NCBI GenBank assembly: GCA_020722685.1
Contig: DYKH01000247.1
Location: 1 to 6,803 of the forward strand
Length of the DNA: 6,803 bases
Direction: 5' to 3'
Origin: Caldithrix sp.
GTDB taxonomy: Bacteria; KSB1; UBA2214; DYKH01
Position 1 is the stretch's first letter. Each line of letters starts with the position of its first letter. Of this stretch, positions 1 to 5,383 are shown in pieces. A program made the translations under genes and the position numbers. The notes beneath the pieces were generated by a model, which ran no database searches, had not been told where the DNA came from, and saw nothing but the letters and a program-made list of their open reading frames with translations.

Positions 1-956
1 ACCTGCATCTTCCTGTTGGAGCAGAACAGATTGCCGCGCCAACGGGTATTAGCCGAAATCAAATCCGGTTGCCCCAAAACTGCCTTGTTCACCCACACCG
101 GAGTCGTGAAGTTGAAATCTTTATGGCTCCTAAGATGCAGGAAATTCAGGTTGAGGGCGTAGAGATGTCCTGCCGGAACATAGGGATCACCGACAATCGG
201 AGCGCCCTTATGGGTAATGTTGTCCCATCCGGCTTCCACCATTGTGGTATTGGTGTATCTCTGTTGCGGATGCAGCGACCTTTCGTAGCCGTCCCTCAGA
301 ATCGGAGTCGTAACAACGAAATTGGGGAGAAAATCCTTCAGTTCGCCCATGTTAGGAGCGCGCCATACTTTCTGCATGACTTGAAACGAAATGGCTTCGG
401 TAGTCGTGATGACACTGGGCGCCCAATTTGGCATTTCGTCCTGCTTGATGGAGCCGTACTCAACTGACGTTGTGGTATTGAACAGATCGCCCAAACCATT
501 GATTCGGGTGTTATCCGCGGCTGCGGTGATGATGTCCTCGGCCATCTGAATACGGGCTGCCTTGATGATGCTCTGGATATACTTCTTGGTAAGGTCAATA
601 ATGGCCTCGTCCCCGGTATTCTGTGTGAGATCATCGAGGTTTAGAGTGTTAGAACCGTAAACACCGGCCCACCTGAACCGTGCCGCATCGAGGATATCAA
701 CTTTTGACTGGTTAATAACAGTAGTGGCACCGTACCCGCCCCGGTTAGACTGCGCATATTCCAGCGGAATCTTAACCATAAGGCCGCCATCAACGACCTC
801 ATGGGGCTTGACTTCCCAGTTATCACGGGCAATCGCATTACCCATGAGCTTCCAAAGAAGCGCCGATGCCTTACTAACAATATCGACACTATCTCCCATT
901 TTGGTTTTCAACCAGTAATACTCTGTGGTTGCATTTAACTGATTTATTAAAGACAT
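1..956 (-). CDS. Phage major capsid protein, HK97-like fold (C-terminus cut by window edge)
   Basis: Main shell protein of the phage head. The frame opens at ATG 956 behind a strong AGGAGA site and stays open for 318 codons to the left edge without a stop, so the C-terminus is missing. Layout fits an HK97-fold capsid protein: a helical N-terminal arm (residues 1-45), a Gly-rich extended stretch resembling an E-loop (about 55-105, including NRGGYGATT), a long amphipathic helix resembling the spine helix (about 115-147), then a mixed alpha/beta region with conserved-looking blocks (HPQQRYTN near 229-236, GAPIVGDPYVPAG near 251-263, WRGNLFCSNRKMQ at the edge). From my memory of related capsid proteins the NL-CSNR block lies near the C-terminus, so probably few residues are lost; this is inference. 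Position directly after a scaffold gene supports the call. The exact capsid family is not determined. Confidence 0.86.
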   Translation of the reverse strand, partial: MSLINQLNATTEYYWLKTKMGDSVDIVSKASALLWKLMGNAIARDNWEVKPHEVVDGGLMVKIPLEYAQSNRGGYGATTVINQSKVDILDAARFRWAGVYGSNTLNLDDLTQNTGDEAIIDLTKKYIQSIIKAARIQMAEDIITAAADNTRINGLGDLFNTTTSVEYGSIKQDEMPNWAPSVITTTEAISFQVMQKVWRAPNMGELKDFLPNFVVTTPILRDGYERSLHPQQRYTNTTMVEAGWDNITHKGAPIVGDPYVPAGHLYALNLNFLHLRSHKDFNFTTPVWVNKAVLGQPDLISANTRWRGNLFCSNRKMQ

Positions 957-962
957 AGCTTA

Positions 963-968
963 TCTCCT
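963..968 (-). promoter_or_regulatory. Ribosome binding site of the major capsid gene, inside a short inverted repeat
   Basis: AGGAGA lies 6 bases before the capsid ATG and fixes the start. Its 5' half belongs to an inverted repeat, CCTTC (989-985) and GAAGG (970-966) on the coding strand, with a 14-base A-rich loop. Five pairs with a large loop is a weak stem, so any masking of this site is speculative. Confidence 0.75.
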
Positions 969-997
969 TCTTTATGTTTTTTATGAAGGCAAATCGG

Positions 998-1786
998 CTA
1001 TATTTCGCCCCTTGCCGCTCGTAAAACTGCAAGAGCTCCTTCATCAGCCTCTTTGCCTAATGAAAGTCGTTCTTGTTTTGTTTGAGCCCCACCAGGGCTT
1101 TGCCCCTTGGTGATGACTGTCCCTGTTTTCTGCTTACCTTCGGCCAGCTCCAATCGCTTCATCAGCTCGGCCTTTTCATCGGCGGCCGCTTTGGCTGCCA
1201 TTATCGCGTCGTCGCGCTGAATCTGAAAAAACGCTGCCAGCGGATCAAGCATCCCCGTCTGATCATTTGCCATTGCTTCTTTGATACGCATCTGCATATC
1301 CGGCGAATTAAAATCGGGATTCCTTTCGAGGAACATCTTTTGTGTGGCCTTTACGTCTCTTTCCTCAAGTTCCTGCTTGAAGATTTGACTCGCCGCACTC
1401 AAGGTTTTTTCATGCTGCGCCTGTGCGGTTAGAGCATTCGATTGCCGTATCAGCTTGCCTAACTTTATCTGATACTGGTCGTCTGCCGGGTCCAACTCCG
1501 CGATCTGCTTTTCGATGTTGGCTTGCTCTTTCTCGTAATCAATCGCGGAGGCCTGCTGTTTAGATTCTTCGCTCTTACCCGCTCCTTTAGCTGCCACACT
1601 GTTCAGGGTTTGCATGAGCATTTCAGTCTGCTTCCGCAGATTCCCCAGCTCAGTTCCCTGCTCTCCGAGTTTCTTCTCCAAATTGGCTCTCTGCTCTTTC
1701 TCTCGCAAAAAGGCTGCGGCCAATTCTTCGGGTGTTTGAAACTCTGTCCCTGCGACGCCTTTTTTCTCTTCGGTTGTCTGATCCAT
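998..1786 (-). CDS. Capsid scaffold (head assembly) protein
   Basis: Predicted internal scaffold of 262 residues that guides capsid subunits into a procapsid and is lost or degraded before DNA packaging. The composition is typical: very rich in Glu, Lys, Gln and Ala, no cysteine, and heptad-like coiled-coil stretches at about 20-65, 83-145 and 190-220, with a short helical C-terminal tail (ALAVLRAARGEI) of the kind that contacts the capsid in other phages. A middle segment (about 150-192, RNPDFNSPDMQMR... to FFQIQ) is less charged. ATG 1786 is preceded by AGGGAG at 1794-1799, spaced 7 bases. The gene ends 41 bases before the capsid start, the standard scaffold-capsid order. Sequence does not show a serine-protease domain, so a protease-scaffold fusion is unlikely. 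Identification rests on composition, length and position, not on a specific motif. Confidence 0.82.
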   Translation of the reverse strand: MDQTTEEKKGVAGTEFQTPEELAAAFLREKEQRANLEKKLGEQGTELGNLRKQTEMLMQTLNSVAAKGAGKSEESKQQASAIDYEKEQANIEKQIAELDPADDQYQIKLGKLIRQSNALTAQAQHEKTLSAASQIFKQELEERDVKATQKMFLERNPDFNSPDMQMRIKEAMANDQTGMLDPLAAFFQIQRDDAIMAAKAAADEKAELMKRLELAEGKQKTGTVITKGQSPGGAQTKQERLSLGKEADEGALAVLRAARGEI

Positions 1787-1802
1787 TGTGTTTCTCCCTT
1801 CT

Positions 1803-1860
1803 TGTAGGAACCGTTGAATTTTTGGGCTGCCCTTACGGACCCAAAGCGGTCTGCCCTACA
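1803..1860. repeat. Nested imperfect palindrome
   Basis: Three pairs of arms nest in order: TGTAGG (1803-1808) with CCTACA (1855-1860), ACCG (1810-1813) with CGGT (1847-1850), and TTTGGG (1821-1826) with CCCAAA (1840-1845), leaving a 13-base central loop. It sits 16 bases before the scaffold start codon and would form a hairpin in the scaffold leader RNA. Flush terminal arms in a gap suggest either an RNA structure or a small interspersed palindromic (REP-like) element; the window has only one copy, so the repeat nature is unproven. Confidence 0.5.
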
Positions 1861-1932
1861 GATGAAATAAAAGAAATAAAAAAGCTCGAATTCTCGGAAC
1901 GCTATTGCGTCTCCCCAAGAAATTCGGGCTTT
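1861..1932 (-). terminator. Terminator-like long hairpin with T-rich tail
   Basis: On the minus strand AAAGCCCGAATT (1932-1921) pairs with AATTCGAGCTTT (1892-1881) with one C/A mismatch, then CTTGG (1919-1915) pairs with CCGAG (1897-1893), then ACGC (1910-1907) with GCGT (1902-1899) around an AATA loop. The 3' arm runs into six T (1883-1878) and a further T-rich stretch to about 1865, as in an intrinsic terminator for leftward transcription. The plus strand has no T-run after the stem. In plus-strand RNA the mismatch becomes a U-G pair, so the stem is if anything better in that direction, which also fits a mobile palindrome rather than a terminator. Confidence 0.6.
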
Positions 1933-1938
1933 CAAGTA

Positions 1939-1970
1939 TCCTTTGCGGTTAAAGGACTTGTCTGTAACCG
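1939..1970 (-). promoter_or_regulatory. Two overlapping, mutually exclusive short hairpins
   Basis: On the minus strand CGGTTA (1970-1965) can pair with TAACCG (1951-1946), or TCCTTT (1956-1951) can pair with AAAGGA (1944-1939). The two stems share base 1951 and interlock, so they cannot form together. They lie just upstream of the terminator-like hairpin, the arrangement seen in attenuators. Each stem is only 6 pairs, so chance is a serious alternative. Confidence 0.25.
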
Positions 1971-1982
1971 TTATGTCTTATG

Positions 1983-2156
1983 CTATTTCACTTTCGCTCT
2001 CCTTTGTGATGTGATATAAACATCGCCAATACCGCCTTGAGTTACATTCAACTCTATCGTTAATTGAGATTTTAACGTAGATTTCTTAGTTGTCAATATC
2101 TTAATTTCATGATTCAACATATCAACAACTGTTTTTATGAGTTCATCGGCTTCCAT
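1983..2156 (-). CDS. Small protein of unknown function (57 residues)
   Basis: I do not recognise this protein. The chosen start is ATG 2156, which overlaps the stop of the FmdB-like gene as TAATG, a usual sign of translational coupling; a GTG four codons earlier (2168) is possible but has no ribosome binding site. The product begins with an acidic/hydrophobic helix (MEADELIKTVVDMLNHEIKI), continues with a Lys/Thr/Ser-rich turn and a probable beta stretch (LTIELNVTQ, GDVYIT), and ends basic (SQRRAKVK). No cysteines, membrane segment or signal peptide. Because it is followed by the structured gap it is the last gene of the portal-side group. Small fillers between portal and scaffold are common in phages; a head-related accessory role is only inferred from position. 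Confidence 0.6.
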   Translation of the reverse strand: MEADELIKTVVDMLNHEIKILTTKKSTLKSQLTIELNVTQGGIGDVYITSQRRAKVK

Positions 2157-2422
2157 TATCCCACACACTCAAGATTATGTGCTTTTAGATATCGTTTCCA
2201 CTCACCCCGTGTGGTGATATGTTTGGCGTCATTAGCAAGGTTCATCTTGGCACTATCCAGCCACTTGACGTTACCATCCGTCTGGACCGCTCCATGAACG
2301 CTTAAAACTCTTCGGGCCATTCGGCCGCATTTACATCTCACCTTCCTAGGGACACGGTTCACCTTAAAGAATTTCTCGATATGGTTTCCGCAATAGCTGC
2401 AATCATACTCATAGATTGGCAT
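2156..2422 (-). CDS. FmdB-like zinc-ribbon protein
   Basis: An 88-residue protein that opens with MPIYEYDCSYCG, the hallmark of the FmdB/zinc-ribbon regulatory family. Four cysteines, C8-x2-C11 and C30-x-C32, can bind one zinc ion. The family was named after a putative regulator of formamide metabolism, but its biochemical role is poorly known. Bacterial members are often about this length with a low-complexity tail; here the tail after residue 40 is instead a mixed polar segment containing WLDSAKMNLAND and EWKRYLKAHN, so the C-terminus may be phage-specific. ATG 2422 has a perfect AGGAGG (2432-2427) and starts 14 bases after the portal stop; the stop codon overlaps the next gene's ATG. In this setting a structural, DNA-contacting or regulatory role are all open. 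Family call is firm, function is not. Confidence 0.83.
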   Translation of the reverse strand: MPIYEYDCSYCGNHIEKFFKVNRVPRKVRCKCGRMARRVLSVHGAVQTDGNVKWLDSAKMNLANDAKHITTRGEWKRYLKAHNLECVG

Positions 2423-2436
2423 AAATCCTCCTCAGG

Positions 2437-4389
2437 TTAGATGGCACGAGGTAGCCCCGTTTTGTTACTTATCTTCCCTGTATTCTCACGCATATCTTGC
2501 TGGATTTTTGTATTTTCTAGTATTTGCCTGAGCTGCACGGCCATTTCTTCCGGCAAGCCGGCATCTACCAATGTTTGTAATGCCTGGCCAAGCATATCAC
2601 TTGCAGTTCGAGCCACTTCATCTTTCCAGTTCGGCCATTTCATCGCTTCCAAAAGCCCTTGTTGCCCTATAGCATGGAGCTTATACAGATTCAGCGCCGT
2701 TTCTTGGAGCTGCAAGCTGGTTCGCGGCGTCATAGACCCGGATTCCACTACATAACTGAATTTCCTATTGGCATAGGCTGTGCCCATAAACATCTTCTGT
2801 TCGCCGGCCACGTTGACAACCTCCTGCTCTATCCCGAAATTCTGCCATAATCCTATCGCCCATCTGCTTCTCTGTTCCACAAGGGCATCAATAGACGATG
2901 TTTTGGTCTGCATGACAACCGCGTTTCGTTCCTGCAATGCTACAATGGCGGAAGCCGCGATAACCCCGGTAGGCGCAACGCCCCTGTCGGCATCTTCAAT
3001 CTGGTAAATCCTGTCAAAGAACTTGACGATGAGATCAAGAACTCGGAAAAACGTCTCCGGTAGGTTCGGTACCTGCATGAACTCAATCCGGGCTGTCGGA
3101 GTAGTAGGCATAAGTATCATCCGTCCAGTTTTTGTGATCGTTGATTCGATCATTTCCCTCGTAATCCCGCAATTCTTCTGCACAATAAGAGGTGGAGACA
3201 TGATGTTAATCACATAGGATACCAGTTTCGTCATAATCAGGCTTATTTTCGCAAGCAAATCGCCTACCTGTTCGGCGGCGGAGAAGCCCCAGATAGAAAC
3301 TTCATCCCGGTAGGAATTGACGTGGTAGCAAGGAAGCCGTCCCCACGGATAGGTATTAGCCGCAACCTCCACAGGAAGCGACGGATTGATGTTCGGATTG
3401 GGACAATCTTCGAGGACAATATACCCTGACGCTGAATGTTCACGGTTTTTTGACTTGGCAATCGTAATCTTGCGGATACCATCAGGATATACCCGCTTTG
3501 TTATCTCCTTTCTGAGCATGACAGGCTGGCCTGCTTCATCCAGGACAATATTCCCCTCTTCATCGATCTGCGGAACATCCTCTATAATGGTTTCTTCCCG
3601 TTCATCCCGTACCCATACCTCGATAACAATGGTGCGCTCAACAGGCTTCTCTTCTGTTCCCTTAGTTCCTGATACTGTAGAAATTGATTCGGCATAATCG
3701 CCGATTGGTCTATTCAGAGCGTAACCTTGAGGCTTAAATCCTTCCCTTGATGTGCCTAACAGGTCGTAAGCCTCCTCTTTGGCTATCCCCTTGACGTTAA
3801 ACATCTTTTCGATCTTTGAGACATAATCCAGATAGACATAGCAGATATACGGAGCCTCTTCCGCAATGGAATCCCAATAGCCGGGTGCGGGATAAAACGC
3901 GAACGGATCGGTGCTCATCATATCCGGCTGGTCATGCTGCTTATCCCAATACGGTTTCTCTACGGCTATCCCGTATATCTCCATCATTCTGGCCGATTGT
4001 CTCGTCTTGGCCTGCTGATCAGTATCTTTCCACCATTTGTGCAGACGTTGGCTGATGATCTGTTCGGCTCCATCATTATATCCATCAATGTCCACTACTT
4101 CCCCTGTGGGATTCCGGGCTGTGATATTTGAGACAGTTCTTTCCACGTTGGCAAAATAGAGATTTATCGGTATAAAAGAGCGCGTCTGCTGTGTTGACCC
4201 CTTACGTGCGCTGGTCTTCTGCTGATTGCCGCGGTAGAGAGAGTAATTAGCCATCCAGTCGGCAGGCTTGCCTAATCTATCCCGTTCCGCCCTAGCAATA
4301 TCGAACAGCTTGTAAGCAAACGCTGCTACGTCAGGGTGTCCAGCAGGCGGCAGATTTTGAAGATTCCAATCTTCGGATTTTGTGTTCAT
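2437..4389 (-). CDS. Phage portal protein
   Basis: Predicted subunit of the dodecameric ring at the capsid vertex through which DNA enters and leaves and to which the terminase and tail bind. At 650 residues it lies in the range of large portal proteins of the P22-like or podovirus-like size class. Visible features: an N-terminal helical region ending in YSLYRGNQQ (about 49-57), a stretch on membership of the wing (NLYFANVERTVSNITARNP, about 75-95), an acidic insertion (about 265-300, REETIIEDVPQIDEEGN), the block HVNSYRDEVSIWGFSAAEQVGD (about 353-375) that resembles the conserved portal region on selecting the active site-free core, a helix-rich DADRGVAPTG...ALQERN region (about 463-490) likely part of the stem, and a C-terminal helix (about 615-642). 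ATG 4389 follows GAGGG at 4399-4395. Location between the packaging genes and scaffold/capsid strongly supports the call; domain limits are approximate. Confidence 0.87.
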   Translation of the reverse strand: MNTKSEDWNLQNLPPAGHPDVAAFAYKLFDIARAERDRLGKPADWMANYSLYRGNQQKTSARKGSTQQTRSFIPINLYFANVERTVSNITARNPTGEVVDIDGYNDGAEQIISQRLHKWWKDTDQQAKTRQSARMMEIYGIAVEKPYWDKQHDQPDMMSTDPFAFYPAPGYWDSIAEEAPYICYVYLDYVSKIEKMFNVKGIAKEEAYDLLGTSREGFKPQGYALNRPIGDYAESISTVSGTKGTEEKPVERTIVIEVWVRDEREETIIEDVPQIDEEGNIVLDEAGQPVMLRKEITKRVYPDGIRKITIAKSKNREHSASGYIVLEDCPNPNINPSLPVEVAANTYPWGRLPCYHVNSYRDEVSIWGFSAAEQVGDLLAKISLIMTKLVSYVINIMSPPLIVQKNCGITREMIESTITKTGRMILMPTTPTARIEFMQVPNLPETFFRVLDLIVKFFDRIYQIEDADRGVAPTGVIAASAIVALQERNAVVMQTKTSSIDALVEQRSRWAIGLWQNFGIEQEVVNVAGEQKMFMGTAYANRKFSYVVESGSMTPRTSLQLQETALNLYKLHAIGQQGLLEAMKWPNWKDEVARTASDMLGQALQTLVDAGLPEEMAVQLRQILENTKIQQDMRENTGKISNKTGLPRAI

Positions 4390-4409
4390 AATAGCCCTCG
4401 CAAATTCGG

Positions 4410-4811
4410 TTATTTCTTATGGCTTCTCATATGCCCCAGCAACCCGGCCTTGCTCTTACAAGATTTTCCGCATTCAGGGCAGACAAAAACCCCTTGCTCC
4501 CTAGTCTTCTTCATAACAGGCTTGGCCGGTTCTTTAGTTTCTTTAGCCTCTTTGGTCTCCTGTTTAGATACGATAACCAACCGCTCTTTCAGTACCAAAG
4601 GCGCCTCACACTTTGGACAAGTCATGGCAGGCGCAAGAGTAACGCGGTGCGTCAGCCACTCTATTCCCCAAGACGAACATTCATGCAATAGCTTTACCAT
4701 CCCGCCATGTGGTACTTTGTCGGGGTCGTATTCATCTGTCGTAACAAAACAAATGCGTCCGCAATTCGGGCATTTTACCAGTAAGCCTGCCCCTCTTTGT
4801 TTGTCATCCAT
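4410..4811 (-). CDS. Zinc-ribbon plus C2H2 zinc-finger protein
   Basis: A 133-residue protein with three metal-binding parts. C14-x2-C17 (CPNC), with C21, H43 and C45 nearby, and C65-x2-C68 (CPKC) can together form a zinc ribbon or two half-sites. A charged linker follows (about 83-107, with repeated TKE units). The C-terminus (residues 109-131) is a classical finger: C111-x2-C114-x12-H127-x3-H131, with the expected Phe two residues before the first cysteine and Leu124; the usual central hydrophobic position is Cys118. This is the TFIIIA spacing, not the Ros/MucR type (x9) of bacteria. Such fingers bind nucleic acid or protein, so a DNA-binding role in packaging or regulation is possible but unproven. 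ATG 4811 overlaps the upstream gene by 8 bases and is preceded by GGGAGGGG. The portal gene starts 20 bases downstream. Confidence 0.8.
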   Translation of the reverse strand: MDDKQRGAGLLVKCPNCGRICFVTTDEYDPDKVPHGGMVKLLHECSSWGIEWLTHRVTLAPAMTCPKCEAPLVLKERLVIVSKQETKEAKETKEPAKPVMKKTREQGVFVCPECGKSCKSKAGLLGHMRSHKK

Positions 4812-5067
4812 GTTTTTCCCCTCCCATTCCCAATGTAGCCATAAACCTTTCGGTATTCTTCAGCACCCGTTCCTCCGCGGCTCCTGGCGTCAGATCGGCT
4901 TGTTCTGAGTCTGCATCAGGAATCGAGAACACAGCTCCTTTCGGTTCCTTCCAGAATCCTGTGCTTCGCTGCCCCCTGAACATCAAAAAGGCTCCCAGCA
5001 AAACAGAGACAAGACAGAGAATCACAGCACCCACCATTGCAACAAACATCCAGACGATATTGATCAT
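4804..5067 (-). CDS. Small single-pass membrane protein (87 residues)
   Basis: No family recognised. Residues 4-30 (IVWMFVAMVGAVILCLVSVL and onward to AFLMF) are a continuous hydrophobic helix, followed at once by RGQR, which by the positive-inside rule predicts a cytoplasmic C-terminus and a very short outside N-terminus. The soluble tail (about 31-87) is polar with an acidic patch (SIPDADSEQAD) and a helix-prone end. Frame is open further upstream to 5277, but ATG 5067 is chosen because AAGGAGGG stands 5 bases before it and it overlaps the previous stop as ATGA. There is no lipobox. A holin or spanin role cannot be excluded from topology alone, but no lysin gene is nearby and the position between zinc proteins in a head cassette is unusual for lysis. 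Coupled on both sides (4-base and 8-base overlaps). Confidence 0.78.
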   Translation of the reverse strand: MINIVWMFVAMVGAVILCLVSVLLGAFLMFRGQRSTGFWKEPKGAVFSIPDADSEQADLTPGAAEERVLKNTERFMATLGMGGEKHG

Positions 5068-5363
5068 GCTTTCCCTCCTTTTGCAAGAATAACCTTCTTT
5101 TCCGCTTTTGTCTCCTCTTCTGTCGGACGCAACGGTATCACCTGACCGCAGTTCAGACAGACAAACCCTGCCGGGTGCATGGCTGTTTCCGGCATCCCCG
5201 TGGGCGAAAGCAACGCAGGGATAATCCTCAAAAACAATGCGTCCTTTGAGAAGATTCGCCCGCCGCAGTGCGGACATACCCTCTCTTTAAGATTATCCCA
5301 TTCCGTGTTAACATTAAACTGCTTTTCCAATCCTAACTGCCTTCTTCGTATGGCTTCTCCCAT
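5064..5363 (-). CDS. Zinc-ribbon protein (99 residues)
   Basis: Small protein with two cysteine knuckles, C30-x2-C33 (CPHCGG) and C69-x2-C72 (CLNCGQ), 35 residues apart, which together should bind one zinc ion. Between them is a hydrophobic stretch (ALFLRIIPALL, about 42-52) too short and interrupted for a clear membrane helix. The N-terminus is basic (MGEAIRRRQ) and the tail is charged (TEEETKAEKK). This resembles the general zinc-ribbon class found in many small phage proteins; I cannot name a specific family or function. ATG 5363 follows AAAGGGA by 7 bases. The gene starts 20 bases after the 266-residue gene and its stop overlaps the membrane-protein start (ATGA), so it probably belongs to one coupled translation unit with the two following genes. 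Confidence 0.77.
   Translation of the reverse strand: MGEAIRRRQLGLEKQFNVNTEWDNLKERVCPHCGGRIFSKDALFLRIIPALLSPTGMPETAMHPAGFVCLNCGQVIPLRPTEEETKAEKKVILAKGGKA
5073..5079 (-). promoter_or_regulatory. Ribosome binding site that fixes the membrane-protein start
   Basis: AGGAGGG on the minus strand, 5 bases before ATG 5067, and lying inside the last codons of the upstream zinc-ribbon gene. It decides for the 87-residue product over a longer open frame whose upstream 70 codons only mirror the zinc-ribbon gene in another frame. Confidence 0.85.
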
Positions 5364-5383
5364 TATTTATCCCTTTCTTAATC

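Larger units (their letters stand above)
1787..1982. other. Structured non-coding spacer ahead of scaffold gene
   Basis: This 196-base gap is the only sizeable gap in an otherwise packed gene string. It holds, in transcription order, two overlapping alternative hairpins (1939-1970), a long terminator-like hairpin with a T-rich tail (1861-1932), a second nested palindrome (1803-1860) and the scaffold ribosome binding site (1794-1799). I see no convincing sigma-70 promoter on the minus strand and no credible gene; a minus-strand frame from 1935 (TTG) overlaps the scaffold gene in another frame and looks accidental. Confidence 0.7.

Noticed and set aside
69..467. Plus-strand open frame of 132 codons
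   Set aside because: Antisense to the well-supported major capsid gene, with no family resemblance.
1787..1880. A sigma-70 promoter for scaffold/capsid downstream of the hairpin
   Set aside because: No pair of -35 and -10 hexamers with normal spacing is convincing on the minus strand; AT-rich tail bases alone are not enough.
1603..1935. Minus-strand frame of 110 codons starting at TTG 1935 with AAAGGA upstream, crossing the hairpin region into the scaffold gene
   Set aside because: It overlaps most of the scaffold N-terminal coding region in another frame, its sequence in the gap (FYFFYF) just translates the T-rich tail, and the product looks like no protein family.
2157..2168. GTG start at 2168 for the 57-residue protein
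   Set aside because: No ribosome binding site ahead of it, whereas ATG 2156 gives a TAATG overlap with the preceding stop.
4336..4908. Plus-strand open frame of 190 codons
   Set aside because: It lies antisense to the zinc-finger protein and portal start, which have good ribosome binding sites and clear motifs; its Ser/Cys-rich, irregular translation is typical of a shadow frame.
4804..5067. Calling the membrane protein a holin
   Set aside because: One membrane helix with a cytoplasmic tail is compatible, but there is no endolysin or spanin nearby and no recognisable holin sequence.
5068..5277. Longer start for the membrane protein (157 residues)
   Set aside because: The extra 70 codons overlap the zinc-ribbon gene in another frame, and the strong AGGAGGG plus ATGA overlap mark ATG 5067 as the start.
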